DNA of 64,000 bases from Mariprofundus sp. NF (GTDB taxonomy: Bacteria > Pseudomonadota > Zetaproteobacteria > Mariprofundales > Mariprofundaceae). The notes under the pieces are model-generated. The model was not told where the DNA came from and ran no database searches. It saw only the letters and a program-made list of their open reading frames with translations. The DNA lies in NCBI RefSeq assembly GCF_013387455.1, contig NZ_VWNC01000010.1:1-64000 (forward strand), written 5' to 3'. Position 1 is the stretch's first letter. Every line of letters starts with the position of its first letter. The translations under genes and the position numbers were made by a program. Below are positions 42,555-52,277 of the stretch, in pieces.

Positions 42555-45500
42555 CTACATCAGCACCCGTTCGATGCCGCCATTTTTGACCTTCTGAATA
42601 AACTGCTTCTGCCAATCGTCACCATGCAGGTGTCTGACCAGTTCAATGACGATGTAATCAGCCTTCACACCACTCTGATCTTCCAGGCGGGAGAGCCCCT
42701 GAAAACATGAAGGACAGGATGTGAGAATCTTCTGCGGGTTTTCGCCGGGCAACTGTGCCTTGGCAAGCTGCATCTGCTCCTCTTTACGTGTACGGATTTT
42801 GCCGGCGATCTGAGGATGTGCGACAGCCATGGTGCCGGCTTCGCCACAACACTCTTCTGATTTTACCGCATCCTGACCCAGCAGCGATTCAATCGCCGCT
42901 TTGGTGCCATGACGTTTTAGCGGCGAGTGACACGGTACGTGGTACATATACTCCACACCTGAAACGCGTTCGGTTTTCACGCCCTGCTCCATCAGGTACT
43001 CATGAATATCGATCAGCGGCGTATCCGGGAACACCTGCCCCAGCTCATACTTGGTCAGCTGATCATAACAGGTGCCGCAGGAGACAATCACCGCCTCAAA
43101 ATCGAGGTAGGAGAGTACCTTCTTCATGCGGTGGAACAGTACCCGGTTATCATAGGTGATCTGATCACCGCGCTCATGATCGCCACCTGCTGTAGAGGGG
43201 TAGCCGCAGCAGAGATAGGAGGGTGGCAATACCACATTGACACCGAGATCATAGAGCATCGCCTGCGTGGCCAGCCCTACTTCAGAGAAGAGTCGCTCAG
43301 ATCCACAGCCCGGAAAATAGAAGACCGCCCGTCCATTGGATTTTTTAGGATCCCGCAGGATCGGAATCATATTTTTATCACTGGATTCAATACCCAGCTT
43401 CTGACGAGCCGTACCGGCCTGCAGGGCTGGCAGTGGTCGCTCAATGAAATTGATCACCTGCGCCTGAATGCCTTCCAGATTACGGCTGGCAGCCGGCTCA
43501 TTTTTTACCAGACCGGCCATTTTACCCAGGCGATTGAGCATACGGTGACCCGCATAACCCCAGCGAATAACAACCTCACGCATCAGGCGAACGGCATTGG
43601 GATTCTGTAGTGTCAGGAACATCAGTGAGAATTTGGAGCCAATATTGAATCTGGCCTGCCCCTTATCTTTCAGCAGTGCCCGCATGCGTTCAGTGACATC
43701 ACCGAAATCGATATTTACCGGGCATGGGCTTTCGCATTTGTGACAGATCGTGCAGTGATCTGCGACATCCTGCATCCCCTCAAACTGCTCAAAAGAGATG
43801 CCTGAGCCGGTCTGTGACTCATAGAGAAACGCCTCAATCATCGCACCACTCGCCTGAATCTTGTTGCGCGGGCTATAGAGCATATTGGCGCGCGGGAAAT
43901 GGGTGTTACATACCGGCTTACACTTACCACAACGCAGGCACGGCGAGATCGCTTCGGAGAGATCGGTGAGATCGGCCGCCTCGAGAATCATCGACTCCAT
44001 CTCCAGCAGATTAAAACTCGGTGTATAACTGAGCTGCAGATCGGTATCGGGCATCAGCTTGCCACGGTTAAAGAGATGATTCGGATCAACGCGTTTGAGA
44101 TACTCGGCTGTCTCGGCCAGCAAGGTTTTGTCCATGTACTCCAGCTTGGTAATACCGATACCGTGCTCACCGGAGATCACACCACCAAGTTCCACCGCTT
44201 TGGCCATCACCTTCTCAACCACGCGGTGGGCCTTTTTCATCATACCATAATCGTTGGAGTTAACCGGAATATTGGTATGCACATTGCCATCTCCGGCATG
44301 CATATGGGTAGCAACCACAATGCGGCTGGAGAGCGCTTTTCTGTGCGCTCTGTTAACGCCATCAATCAGTGAATCGTGACCGCGCAGCATATCGTGTAGC
44401 GGCTTCTGCACCGCTTCGCGATAGGATACGCGCAAAGCAGAGCGCTGAATGACACGGAACAGCGCTTCAGAGCGTTTGTATTTGATACACTCAAGCAGGT
44501 GGGCGACTTCCCAGGCGGGCTCATCCATGCCTTTCAGCAGTCGGCACCAGTTCTCTCTGGTCTCGGCAATCAGCGTGATACATTGATCGAGTTTTTCGGT
44601 CAGATAGGGATCATCATCAAGATCGAGATCACTGGTCTCCAGGCGGTTACCAGTGATACGCGAACGCGCATCGGTGAGATAGGCTGAAATTGCCTCAATG
44701 GCATCTTTCTTATTGAGAATGGAGTTCTCAATATTCAGATGCTCCACGTAGTCGTTATATTCGGAGAGGCGATCCAGCGGAATCACCACATCCTCATTCA
44801 TCTTGAAGGCGCGGGTATGTTTGGCAATGGCGGCCATGCGGCCTCGATCACCCCAGAAACGTTTGCGATCTGCCTCAGTGGTTGCAACAAAGCCTTCACC
44901 ATTACCGTTGGAGGTGATACGGCAGATATCAGCACAGGCTCTGGCAACGGCATGTTCATCATCACCGGAGACATCAATCAACAGCACCACACGTGGCGCC
45001 TGACGACGTGTGGCTTTGGAGATATATTCAATCGCTTTGACATACTTCTCGTCAAAGTGTTCCAACCCCTCCAGATGCGCACCTTCCAGTGCATCAACGT
45101 GGTGTTTGATCTTCACCATCGCTTTGGTCGCTTCACTCAGCTCCTGGCCGAAAAACTCACAGCATACGGTGCGGGTAACATCAAAGGAGCGGTGCAGTAC
45201 AAAGGTAGCTTCGACGATAAAGCCATCGGTACCCTCTTTCTGCACACCGGGCAGTCCGCCCATCGCTTTACGCGTCACATCCTTGCCCAACCCCGGTTTA
45301 CGGAAGACCGAGCCTTTGATGGTCAATATCTCTTCAGAGAGTTGCGCACCGGTCTTGGCATCGGATCGGGTCAGCCTGAAACTGCACTCATCCTCATCAT
45401 GTACCTTGCCCATATTATGGTTGATGCGCTCCACCAGCAGCCAGTTGCCATCAGGTGTCACCATCCTCCAGGAGAGCAGGTTATCAACGCAGGTACCCCA

Positions 45501-46352
45501 GATCACTGCATGTTTACCACCAGCATTGGAGGCGACATTGCCACCAATGGTACAGGCCCAGAGGCTGGTTGGATCGGTGGCAAAGACATGCGGACGACTC
45601 GCTTCCATCACCTTGCCGGTTACCGCACCGGCTCCTGCAGAGATCGTTGCCACCTCACCTTTGCTGCCGACATCCTGAGTCACAATCGGACCGATCTGAT
45701 CCAGTTTCTCAACATTGATAATCACAGCATTATTGGAGAGCGGCACAGAACCACCACACAGACCTGTTCCGCCACCGCGCGGAATCACGACCAGATCAAG
45801 CTTGGCAGTCGCACGCACCAGACCGGCAATCTCTTCAGCTGAATCTGGGGTAAGTACACAAAACGGTGCATGGTGACGCCAGTCAGTGGCATCGGTGGCA
45901 TGGTGACTCAGCGTATAAGCATCAAAATGGACATTGTTGGCGTGGGTGAATTTCGCAAAAGCACGGCGTGCTTTTTTACGTTTAGCCGGCTCCTGATCAA
46001 ACCATGCGTAAAAATCTTCCAGCATGCGCCCTGTGCAGGCAGCCATCTTCTGTGCGCGCGGATTATCCGATGCACCCTCTGTGATACGAGCCAGACGATC
46101 AAAATGGCGCCTGTGCATCTGCTGGCGCCGCTTCTGATTATTCAGCAGATCATTGCGCAGAAATACGTTGCGCTCGACCACCCAGAGGTCACCAAGAATC
46201 TCAAACAGCATGCGCGCTGAACGGCCGGTACGGCGCTGGGTGCGCAATACATTCATATCATCCCAGGCATCCTCACCCAAAAAGCGGATGACAATTTCCC
46301 GATCAGAATACGATGTATAGTTGTAAGGTATCTCGCGAATATTTTCGGACAA
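42555..46352 (-). CDS. Giant FAD-linked oxidase / Fe-S / CCG-domain oxidoreductase
   Basis: A protein of about 1265 residues. It has an N-terminal DUF3683-type region (REIPYNYTSYSDREIV), FAD_binding_4 (VVIPRGGGTGLCGGSVPL), an FAD-linked oxidase C-terminal domain (ATHMHAGDGNVHTNIPVN), two 4Fe-4S motifs (CLRCGKCKPVC, CTICHKCESPCP) and two CCG (HdrD/GlcF-type) blocks (PGCGSERLFSEVG, PCHSPLKRHGTK...ECCGEAG). It resembles glycolate/lactate dehydrogenase chains (GlcD + GlcF) fused into one polypeptide. The likely start is the TTG at 46352 behind GGAG; an ATG at 46364 lacks an SD. Substrate is not established. Confidence 0.85.
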   Translation of the reverse strand: MSENIREIPYNYTSYSDREIVIRFLGEDAWDDMNVLRTQRRTGRSARMLFEILGDLWVVERNVFLRNDLLNNQKRRQQMHRRHFDRLARITEGASDNPRAQKMAACTGRMLEDFYAWFDQEPAKRKKARRAFAKFTHANNVHFDAYTLSHHATDATDWRHHAPFCVLTPDSAEEIAGLVRATAKLDLVVIPRGGGTGLCGGSVPLSNNAVIINVEKLDQIGPIVTQDVGSKGEVATISAGAGAVTGKVMEASRPHVFATDPTSLWACTIGGNVASNAGGKHAVIWGTCVDNLLSWRMVTPDGNWLLVERINHNMGKVHDEDECSFRLTRSDAKTGAQLSEEILTIKGSVFRKPGLGKDVTRKAMGGLPGVQKEGTDGFIVEATFVLHRSFDVTRTVCCEFFGQELSEATKAMVKIKHHVDALEGAHLEGLEHFDEKYVKAIEYISKATRRQAPRVVLLIDVSGDDEHAVARACADICRITSNGNGEGFVATTEADRKRFWGDRGRMAAIAKHTRAFKMNEDVVIPLDRLSEYNDYVEHLNIENSILNKKDAIEAISAYLTDARSRITGNRLETSDLDLDDDPYLTEKLDQCITLIAETRENWCRLLKGMDEPAWEVAHLLECIKYKRSEALFRVIQRSALRVSYREAVQKPLHDMLRGHDSLIDGVNRAHRKALSSRIVVATHMHAGDGNVHTNIPVNSNDYGMMKKAHRVVEKVMAKAVELGGVISGEHGIGITKLEYMDKTLLAETAEYLKRVDPNHLFNRGKLMPDTDLQLSYTPSFNLLEMESMILEAADLTDLSEAISPCLRCGKCKPVCNTHFPRANMLYSPRNKIQASGAMIEAFLYESQTGSGISFEQFEGMQDVADHCTICHKCESPCPVNIDFGDVTERMRALLKDKGQARFNIGSKFSLMFLTLQNPNAVRLMREVVIRWGYAGHRMLNRLGKMAGLVKNEPAASRNLEGIQAQVINFIERPLPALQAGTARQKLGIESSDKNMIPILRDPKKSNGRAVFYFPGCGSERLFSEVGLATQAMLYDLGVNVVLPPSYLCCGYPSTAGGDHERGDQITYDNRVLFHRMKKVLSYLDFEAVIVSCGTCYDQLTKYELGQVFPDTPLIDIHEYLMEQGVKTERVSGVEYMYHVPCHSPLKRHGTKAAIESLLGQDAVKSEECCGEAGTMAVAHPQIAGKIRTRKEEQMQLAKAQLPGENPQKILTSCPSCFQGLSRLEDQSGVKADYIVIELVRHLHGDDWQKQFIQKVKNGGIERVLM

Positions 46353-46568
46353 ACATATCTCCATATTTGGGCGTTATATTACGACGCGCGGACGCAGCAT
46401 AATAAGCATGCGAGATGAATAAAACCTTAATTCTCAAAAGCAGTTATAACAGTTGCGATTTATAGCACACTTCAGCGGCCAAAGCAGGCCTGATCATAGC
46501 CGGGTGTTCATTCACACTTCAGGCCGCTAATATGGCGCGCATAGACCTTTTTTTGTGGAGAGTTGCAG

Positions 46569-46766
46569 ATGAAAACCAATACCCGTGTCATGGATATCAT
46601 TATTTTCGGCATCTGCCTGTTTACCATCCTTCTGATGTTCGAATATAGAGCCGAGGTCGGCCCTAACATGCAGTGGGGTGTCTCCATCCTATTGGGTCTG
46701 ATCGGCCTCTTTTTCGGTTTCCGTGCCGCCAATCCTGATATTGTTAGAGGAGAAAAAGAGGACTGA
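46569..46766 (+). CDS. Small two-TM membrane protein
   Basis: A 65-residue protein: TM1 (MDIIIFGICLFTILLMFEY), TM2 (GVSILLGLIGLFFGFRAA) and a charged tail. GGAG is eight bases before the ATG; the 46563 TTG is too close to it. I recognise no family. Single gene between divergent/convergent neighbours. Confidence 0.6.
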   Translation: MKTNTRVMDIIIFGICLFTILLMFEYRAEVGPNMQWGVSILLGLIGLFFGFRAANPDIVRGEKED

Positions 46767-46797
46767 TTCACAACCCTCTGATCTGTCAGGGCGTTCC

Positions 46798-46816
46798 GAG
46801 CTTCTAAGAGAAGCTC
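46798..46816. terminator. Short symmetric hairpin between convergent genes
   Basis: GAGCTTCT (46798-46805) pairs perfectly with AGAAGCTC (46809-46816) around a three-base loop. It lies between the small membrane gene and the NmrA-like gene stops. No long T run, so a weak or bidirectional terminator. Confidence 0.4.
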
Positions 46817-46817
46817 T

Positions 46818-47450
46818 TCAGTAGGTCAGCAGCGGTGTCTGGTGGATGTATGCCGGATGTTCAAGTTCTTGCAACATAAAGTGGGCAACATCAGCACGGG
46901 ATATTTTCCCCGTTTTAATGCCTGTCAGGTCAGTTAAAACCCGGTATTTGCCTGTAAACTCTGTTCGCGTCAGTAGCGCTGGCCGCACAATAGTCCAGTC
47001 ACAACCACTGGCTCTAATCAACTCTTCCTGACGGTTCTTGTCGTCGTACACATGTCTGAGCAGCACCGGCCTGGTCACTTTGTCGTAAAAGAAACCGCCG
47101 TGACCTTCACTATCCCCCGCTCCGATACCTGTAACGGCCAATAGTCGTTTGACACCAGCTTGCTCCATGCCACCAAGAGCGTTTCTGGTTCCATCGGAGA
47201 AGAGATTGACCGGCTTACTGGATGGCACCATACCAACCGTGATACAGACTGCATCCTGCCCCACGCATGCCCCCTCAACGATCTTCCTGATCATGATATC
47301 GCCCACACGCACCTTGAAATTCTTGTGCGCATGCCCCTCGAACACGCTTTTATCACGAACAAGTGCTGTAACCTTATGCCCTGCATCAATCGCCTGCTTG
47401 ACCAGCTCCAGGCCGATACCACGTGATGCACCGATAATCAGGATTTTCAT
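46818..47450 (-). CDS. NAD(P)-binding NmrA-like / atypical SDR protein
   Basis: A 210-residue Rossmann protein with the motif IIGASRGIGLELVKQ, a VGDI second strand, AVTGIGAGDSEGHGGF and DWTIVRPALLTRTEFTGKYRV, as in the YwnB/NmrA-type atypical SDR family (often called NAD-dependent epimerase). Lacks the classical YxxxK. Substrate unknown. GGAGG precedes the ATG. Confidence 0.83.
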   Translation of the reverse strand: MKILIIGASRGIGLELVKQAIDAGHKVTALVRDKSVFEGHAHKNFKVRVGDIMIRKIVEGACVGQDAVCITVGMVPSSKPVNLFSDGTRNALGGMEQAGVKRLLAVTGIGAGDSEGHGGFFYDKVTRPVLLRHVYDDKNRQEELIRASGCDWTIVRPALLTRTEFTGKYRVLTDLTGIKTGKISRADVAHFMLQELEHPAYIHQTPLLTY

Positions 47451-47451
47451 C

Positions 47452-47688
47452 TCACCCTCCAGCCAGTATACAGAGAGCAGACACTATATATTTGCTATCC
47501 GTTAACACCAGAGCCACTTGAAAAAGTCTGAGTGGATGAGTTGCAATTGCACTTCGTGTGCATTTTTTGGGAGTGGGATGAGGGGCATGGTGGTTCCATT
47601 CCCCGAAATTCCAATTCAAAAATGCGCCGGAGTGGAGAAGTAAATCGCCATTCACGACTTTTACACGTGGCTCACAAGCTTCAGCCAT
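47452..47688 (-). other. Doubtful small open frame between the NmrA-like gene and rpsT
   Basis: A frame of 78 codons begins right at the T run of the rpsT terminator, so an independent gene start is doubtful and no ribosome-binding site is seen. The encoded piece includes WNFGEWNHHAPHPTPKKCT, which I recall as a recurring 'hypothetical protein' segment in other marine proteobacteria. A repeated DNA element is as likely as a gene. Otherwise this 290-base gap holds only the rpsT terminator. Confidence 0.3.
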
Positions 47689-47725
47689 AAAAAAAGCCCG
47701 CCGGACTAAATGTCAGACGGGCTTT
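47689..47725 (-). terminator. Intrinsic terminator of rpsT
   Basis: On the minus strand AAAGCCCG...GTCCGGCGGGC forms an imperfect stem (47696-47720) ended by a seven-T run, 20 bases after the rpsT stop. Confidence 0.8.
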
Positions 47726-47744
47726 AAAACTTGATACTGTTTAA

Positions 47745-48008
47745 TCAGGCGATTGCTTTTACACTCGCATTAAGACGAGATACACGGCGGGAAGCCTGAC
47801 GCGCATGAATCTGATTCTTACGACCAGCACGATCCAGCAGTGAAGTTGCCTGACGCAGTGCTGCAGTTGCAGTCTCTTTGTCACCGGCTTCTACTGCAGC
47901 CAATACCTGCTTGATAACAGTGCGCATAGTAGATTTCTGCGTACGGTTCTGCAGACGTTTTTTCTGATCCTGACGTGCACGTTTCAGTGCTGATGCATGG
48001 TTTGCCAC
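47745..48008 (-). CDS. rpsT: 30S ribosomal protein S20
   Basis: S20 binds 16S rRNA at the bottom of the 30S body. The sequence ANHASALKRARQDQKKRLQN, MRTVIKQVLAAVEAGDKE, ATSLLDRAGRKNQIHARQA and RVSRLNASVKAI is typical; 87 residues is normal. The GTG start (AAGGAG nine bases upstream) gives the standard N-terminus V/M-ANHASA; a much longer open frame upstream is rejected. Own terminator follows. Confidence 0.96.
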   Translation of the reverse strand: MANHASALKRARQDQKKRLQNRTQKSTMRTVIKQVLAAVEAGDKETATAALRQATSLLDRAGRKNQIHARQASRRVSRLNASVKAIA

Positions 48009-48189
48009 GTATTCTTGCTCCTTGCAGCCTCTCAACTGCGCTTGATATGGGCGCGGAACAATACCGTCTCGCAATGCAGTGTCAATAGATTCTTGCCGGA
48101 TAAAGCGGGTGCACAAAATGAAAATTAGGTCTATCCTCGCCGCTGTAATGCCTCGCATTACGCTACGTTTCAAATGTATAGGGGGAATC

Positions 48190-48639
48190 ATGAAAGTTTC
48201 TGATGTCATGTCACAGGGATGCCTTACCTGCAAAGCAGGTGATACGCTGCATGATGCAACACAAAAAATGGTAATGCGCCGTTGCGGTTCACTGCCGGTT
48301 ATCGACGACAACGATGCCAGCAAGTTGATTGGTATTATTACCATCCGCGATACCATGCTGCCACTTTATCCTAACTTCGGTGAATATATTCACGATGCAA
48401 AATCGGCGCGTGATTTTGAAGACATGGAAGAGAACTACAAACGCGTGATGTGCATGAAGATCAAGGATGTTATGACACCTGATCCGATGACTGTCGCCTC
48501 TGATACTCCGCTTCTGAAAGCCGCTTCCTACATGGGCCTGAAGAACCTGCGCCGTATCCCGGTGGTTGATGATGGCAAGCTCACCGGCATGGTCAGCATT
48601 GGCGATATTAATCGTGGCATGTTTATCCACAACGGTTAA
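48190..48639 (+). CDS. Two-CBS-domain protein
   Basis: A 149-residue stand-alone CBS pair: domain 1 MKVSDVMSQGCLTCKAGDTLHDATQ...LPVIDDNDASKLIGIITIRD, domain 2 IKDVMTPDPMTVASDTPLLKAA...IPVVDDGKLTGMVSIGDI. CBS pairs bind adenosyl nucleotides (AMP, ATP, NAD or SAM) and usually regulate other proteins. GGGGG lies before the ATG; an upstream extension is rejected. Terminator follows at 48663. Confidence 0.9.
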   Translation: MKVSDVMSQGCLTCKAGDTLHDATQKMVMRRCGSLPVIDDNDASKLIGIITIRDTMLPLYPNFGEYIHDAKSARDFEDMEENYKRVMCMKIKDVMTPDPMTVASDTPLLKAASYMGLKNLRRIPVVDDGKLTGMVSIGDINRGMFIHNG

Positions 48640-48662
48640 CAGATTGCTGACACACAAATATC

Positions 48663-48695
48663 AGGCTCCGGTTTTTACCGGGGCCTGTTTTGTTT
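48663..48695 (+). terminator. Intrinsic terminator after the CBS gene
   Basis: AGGCTCCGGT (48663-48672) pairs with ACCGGGGCCT (48677-48686) around TTTT (one G-T pair), then TGTTTTGTTT. It lies 24 bases after the CBS stop and just before the next gene. Confidence 0.85.
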
Positions 48696-48711
48696 GCAAG
48701 GCAGATTAAAC

Positions 48712-50208
48712 ATGGAATCAGTTCCAAACCACCTCAAACCATTCTTTGATCCGGCCATCTATCCCCATCCGGCAGAGCAAATCGAGATGATTCAGACCCA
48801 CATCTCATGGGTCTTTCTGGCAGGTGAATACGCCTACAAATTCAAAAAACCTGTTAATTTTAGTTTCCTCGATTTCAGCAGCCTTGAGAAACGCAAATAT
48901 TTCTGTAAACGCGAACTGGAGCTCAATCGTCGTATCTCCCCTGCCATCTATCTCGGTATGCACCACATCTGTCGGCAAGGTGAGAGCTATCAGCTGGATG
49001 GAGATGGAGAGGTGGTTGATTACTGCCTGAAGATGCACCGCTTCAGTCAGTCTGATCTTCTCAATGAGCGACTGAATAATGGCAATTTTGATGCCGCATG
49101 GATGGATGCGCTGGCTTGTGATACGGCAGGCTTTCACCATAGCTCTGCAGCCAACAGGGAGATCGATCATATCGCCCTCTTGCAGAACCATATCGCGCTC
49201 AATCTGGATGCTGCATCCCGCCATATCGGCACCGGGCTAAACCGACAAACCATTCAGAGCCTCACTCAGTTTGCCAGGCGTGAGTTGGCAACGCTGCAGC
49301 CACTGCTTGAAGCCCGCCAATCAGATGGCCATATCCGCCACTGCCACGGTGACCTGCATCTGAAAAACATCACCTTGATCGATGGCTACCCACGCCTCTT
49401 TGATTGCATCGAATTCAATGATGATTTCAGCACCATCGATACGATGAGTGATGTCGCATTCCTGATTATGGATTGCGATGCCCACGGCAGGCCGGATCTC
49501 GGTATGCGTTTTCTCTCCCGCTATCTCGAATTTTCAGGTGATTACAGTGGTCTGAAGCTGCTACCGCTCTACCTCTTCTACCGGGCCACAGTGCGCGGCA
49601 AGGTAGCATGCCTGCTGGCTGATGAGTTGGAGGGAGAAAAGAGGTCGCTTCAACTCTCTGAAGCAGCCGACTATTTCGAACTCGCACTTGCCTGCACCGG
49701 CAGAGAGCAGAGCTCACTGTTTGCCATTGGTGGACTCTCCGGCAGTGGCAAAAGCCACCTTGCACTGCTCGGCTGCGGGGTAGAGCGGGCCATCATGATC
49801 CGCAGTGATGCCACCCGCAAACGCATCGCGGCCAACCACCCTGATCTGGAGCTGTATGGCAATCAGATGCACATCAACACCTACAACGCCATGTTTGCAG
49901 CTGCGAAAACCACCATTGATGCTGGTTTTTCTGTGATTCTCGATGCCACCTTCATCCACCCCGATTCGCGTCTTCATCTTAAACAGCTGACTGACAGCAG
50001 CGCCGCCCCGCTTCATTTTTTCTGGCTGGATATCGAAGAGACCATTTTAAGAGAGCAGATTAAGAAGCGGCAAATCGCTGCCAACGACATCTCCGATGCC
50101 GATCTGCATGTACTCGACCTGCAGCTGGAAGAATATCGGAAACCTGCTGAAACGTGGGTTCAATTTCTCACCTCAAACAGCATCTGGCCACGTAGTCATA
50201 GCCGGTAA
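48712..50208 (+). CDS. APH-like kinase fused to a P-loop kinase
   Basis: A 498-residue two-domain protein. Residues 1-320 belong to the aminoglycoside/choline-kinase-like (COG2187) fold: AYKFKKPVNFSFLDFSSLEKRKYFC, and the Brenner-like HCHGDLHLKNITLIDGYPRLFDCIEF with catalytic Asp. Residues about 335-498 have Walker A GGLSGSGKSHLAL and LDATFIHPDSR, as in AAA/YjdM-like small kinases (COG0645). The two domains are often fused in bacteria; the substrates are unknown. The start follows a long-spaced AAGG. Confidence 0.85.
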   Translation: MESVPNHLKPFFDPAIYPHPAEQIEMIQTHISWVFLAGEYAYKFKKPVNFSFLDFSSLEKRKYFCKRELELNRRISPAIYLGMHHICRQGESYQLDGDGEVVDYCLKMHRFSQSDLLNERLNNGNFDAAWMDALACDTAGFHHSSAANREIDHIALLQNHIALNLDAASRHIGTGLNRQTIQSLTQFARRELATLQPLLEARQSDGHIRHCHGDLHLKNITLIDGYPRLFDCIEFNDDFSTIDTMSDVAFLIMDCDAHGRPDLGMRFLSRYLEFSGDYSGLKLLPLYLFYRATVRGKVACLLADELEGEKRSLQLSEAADYFELALACTGREQSSLFAIGGLSGSGKSHLALLGCGVERAIMIRSDATRKRIAANHPDLELYGNQMHINTYNAMFAAAKTTIDAGFSVILDATFIHPDSRLHLKQLTDSSAAPLHFFWLDIEETILREQIKKRQIAANDISDADLHVLDLQLEEYRKPAETWVQFLTSNSIWPRSHSR

Positions 50209-50307
50209 TCCGGGTCACAGAAACATTCTTCCTCCATCCCATATTTCTTCGTCTATAATATCTATATGAATGTGACGGGACGAGATGATAATCAACAACA
50301 GAGAAAC

Positions 50308-50739
50308 ATGGATATAGATCATATGTCTGTTCGCCACGATATCGATCTGGCCAATCAACTGATTGTTACAACCTGGAGTGGCAAGGCTTCAGACAATGAC
50401 TTCATTGATGCCTTAACCAGCTACCAACAGGAGATCAAAGGTCATCTTGACTATCAGCTGTTTAACGAGCTTCTCGACTTTCGCCACATCACTGATCTCA
50501 ACCTCTCCACAAGAGGTATCATTGAACTCAGCAGAATCGCTCAACGTTCAGATCAACATGAGATCCAGACCAGACTTGCCATCGTCGTAAGCTCCACCCT
50601 GGCCTTCGGTCTGGCACAGATGTACATCACCTATCGAAATCTGGTGCCTAACAACAACAAGAAACTGAGGGTATTCAAAAGCTATGATGATGCCTTTGAT
50701 TGGCTCACTACAACAGTTAATTCAGATCAACCCCATTAG
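50308..50739 (+). CDS. Small protein with SpoIIAA-like pattern, unknown function
   Basis: A 143-residue soluble protein. VRHDIDLANQLIVTTWSGKASDNDFIDALTSYQ and YQLFNELLDFRHITDLNLSTRGIIELSRIA resemble the SpoIIAA/STAS-like fold of small orphan proteins, but similarity is loose. A TATAAT (50254-50259) is about 10 bases before an earlier ATG (50266), so transcription may begin there and the ATG at 50308 (AGAG upstream) is preferred. No known family assigned. Confidence 0.6.
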   Translation: MDIDHMSVRHDIDLANQLIVTTWSGKASDNDFIDALTSYQQEIKGHLDYQLFNELLDFRHITDLNLSTRGIIELSRIAQRSDQHEIQTRLAIVVSSTLAFGLAQMYITYRNLVPNNNKKLRVFKSYDDAFDWLTTTVNSDQPH

Positions 50740-50745
50740 GTTTTC

Positions 50746-52113
50746 TTAAAGCACCTCAACCGCTCTGGATGCCAATCTTGAGCGCTCACTGGCTTTCAGC
50801 GCGATATGACCTGCATGCTCCCAGCCTGCAAAGGCCATCGTTGCCTGTGTCAGGCCATTGGTATGGGCAGTCAGATAAGGCGTATCGATCTGAGCATTGT
50901 TACCGAGCAGTAGAATTTTCGAATCCTCACCCATACGTGTCACAATCGTTTTCATCTGATGTGGTGTCAGGTTCTGTGCCTCATCGACTATCAACCAGGT
51001 TTTGGTGAATGTGCGACCTCGGGCAAATGAGAGGGCCGCGATCTCAATCCTGTGCTGACCAAGAATATCACCGATATTCTGCGCCTCATCACCGAGAAGA
51101 ATGGAGAGGTTATCGGTAATCGCCCCCATCCACGGCTCCAGCTTCTCGCGTTCTGTGCCGGGAAGGAAGCCGATATCCTGCCCCATCGGCACCGTTGCAC
51201 GAGTCACCAGTATCTTCTCATACAGCCCCACATCAAGCGTCTGATGCAGACCACAGGCCAGTGCCAGCAGGGTCTTACCTGAACCGGCAAGCCCGAGCAT
51301 CGCCACCAGATCGAGATCTGCATCCATCAGCAGGTTCATCGCCATGTTCTGTTCCAGATTTCTGGCTTTGATACCCCATATGGCGTGGCGATCATTGCGG
51401 TAGGATGTAATGTCACAGAGGTGAACTCTGCGCCCCTCATCAATCTGTGTGCACTGAACCGCCACCTCGCGCTCACCGGGCAGCACTACAAAACTATTAA
51501 GGAACGGTAGCTCCTTCTCCTCAGGCCAGGTCACGATATAACGGTTGCCGTGGTCATGCTCACCGACATCCATATCCTCAGCCATCAGACTCCACTCCGC
51601 CTCATCCAGTCGCTGTTTGCCGCTGGGCAGGATAGAGAGATCAGTGACCACGCGATCTGAACGGTAATCCTCAGTTCTAAGGCCGAGTGCGCGCGATTTA
51701 ATACGTAGATTGATATCTTTGGATACCAGAATAACGTGACGATCCGGATGCTGCTGCTGCATCGACAGGCTTACCGCAATAATGCGATTATCACCACCGC
51801 TTCTGGCCAGTGAGTCAGGCAGAAGTTTTAGCGATTCAATCGTCGACATCTCGAAATAGAGCCTGCCACCACCGGGCAACAGACAGCCTTTGGAGAGGTC
51901 TTCGCACTCAGCGCTGAGTTCATCAAGCTGGCGCGAGACATCGCGCACGTTGCGGGCCAACTCATCCAGCCCCTTCTTAATCTTGTCCATCTCTTCAAGC
52001 ACGACAATCGGGATAACCACATCATGCTCATCAAAACGCTGCAGCGCGTTGGGGTCGTGTACCAGTACGTTTGTATCTAATATGTAGATCTTGCGCTTCT
52101 CGGTATCGTTCAA
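50746..52113 (-). CDS. PhoH-like ATPase with N-terminal PIN domain
   Basis: A 455-residue PhoH2-type protein. The PIN ribonuclease domain (1-150) starts with IYILDTNVLVHDPNAL (Asp of the active site) and VSKDINLRIKSRALG; the PhoH ATPase follows, with Walker A GLAGSGKTLLALA, ATVPMGQDIGFLPGTEREKLEPW and Walker B TWLIVDEAQNLTP. PhoH2 proteins are RNA helicase/nucleases in some bacteria. TTG start with GGGAGA upstream. It is transcribed away from the tRNA cluster. Confidence 0.92.
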   Translation of the reverse strand: MNDTEKRKIYILDTNVLVHDPNALQRFDEHDVVIPIVVLEEMDKIKKGLDELARNVRDVSRQLDELSAECEDLSKGCLLPGGGRLYFEMSTIESLKLLPDSLARSGGDNRIIAVSLSMQQQHPDRHVILVSKDINLRIKSRALGLRTEDYRSDRVVTDLSILPSGKQRLDEAEWSLMAEDMDVGEHDHGNRYIVTWPEEKELPFLNSFVVLPGEREVAVQCTQIDEGRRVHLCDITSYRNDRHAIWGIKARNLEQNMAMNLLMDADLDLVAMLGLAGSGKTLLALACGLHQTLDVGLYEKILVTRATVPMGQDIGFLPGTEREKLEPWMGAITDNLSILLGDEAQNIGDILGQHRIEIAALSFARGRTFTKTWLIVDEAQNLTPHQMKTIVTRMGEDSKILLLGNNAQIDTPYLTAHTNGLTQATMAFAGWEHAGHIALKASERSRLASRAVEVL

Positions 52114-52238
52114 GATTCGTCTCCCTGAAAATAGATATGAGTCATGCCAAATGTAGTTGAAGCTTTGCGGTTAATATTACTCGTTGGAACCAGATAGTGA
52201 GATATAATCTGACGCAATTGCTACCCGAAAGTCAATGC

Positions 52239-52266
52239 TTGACACTCCCCGCTCATTCGCCATTAT
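52239..52266 (+). promoter_or_regulatory. Promoter of the first tRNA unit
   Basis: TTGACA at 52239-52244, a 16-base spacer and CATTAT at 52261-52266, 11 bases before the first base of the tRNA-Gly. The same elements and spacing recur at 52577-52604 before the second copy. Confidence 0.75.
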
Positions 52267-52277
52267 TCGCGCCGTCT

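Noticed and set aside
44739-45842. Plus-strand open frame of 367 codons inside the giant FAD oxidoreductase
   Set aside because: Antisense to the FAD_binding and oxidase domains, which have strong motif support; no start signal or domain.
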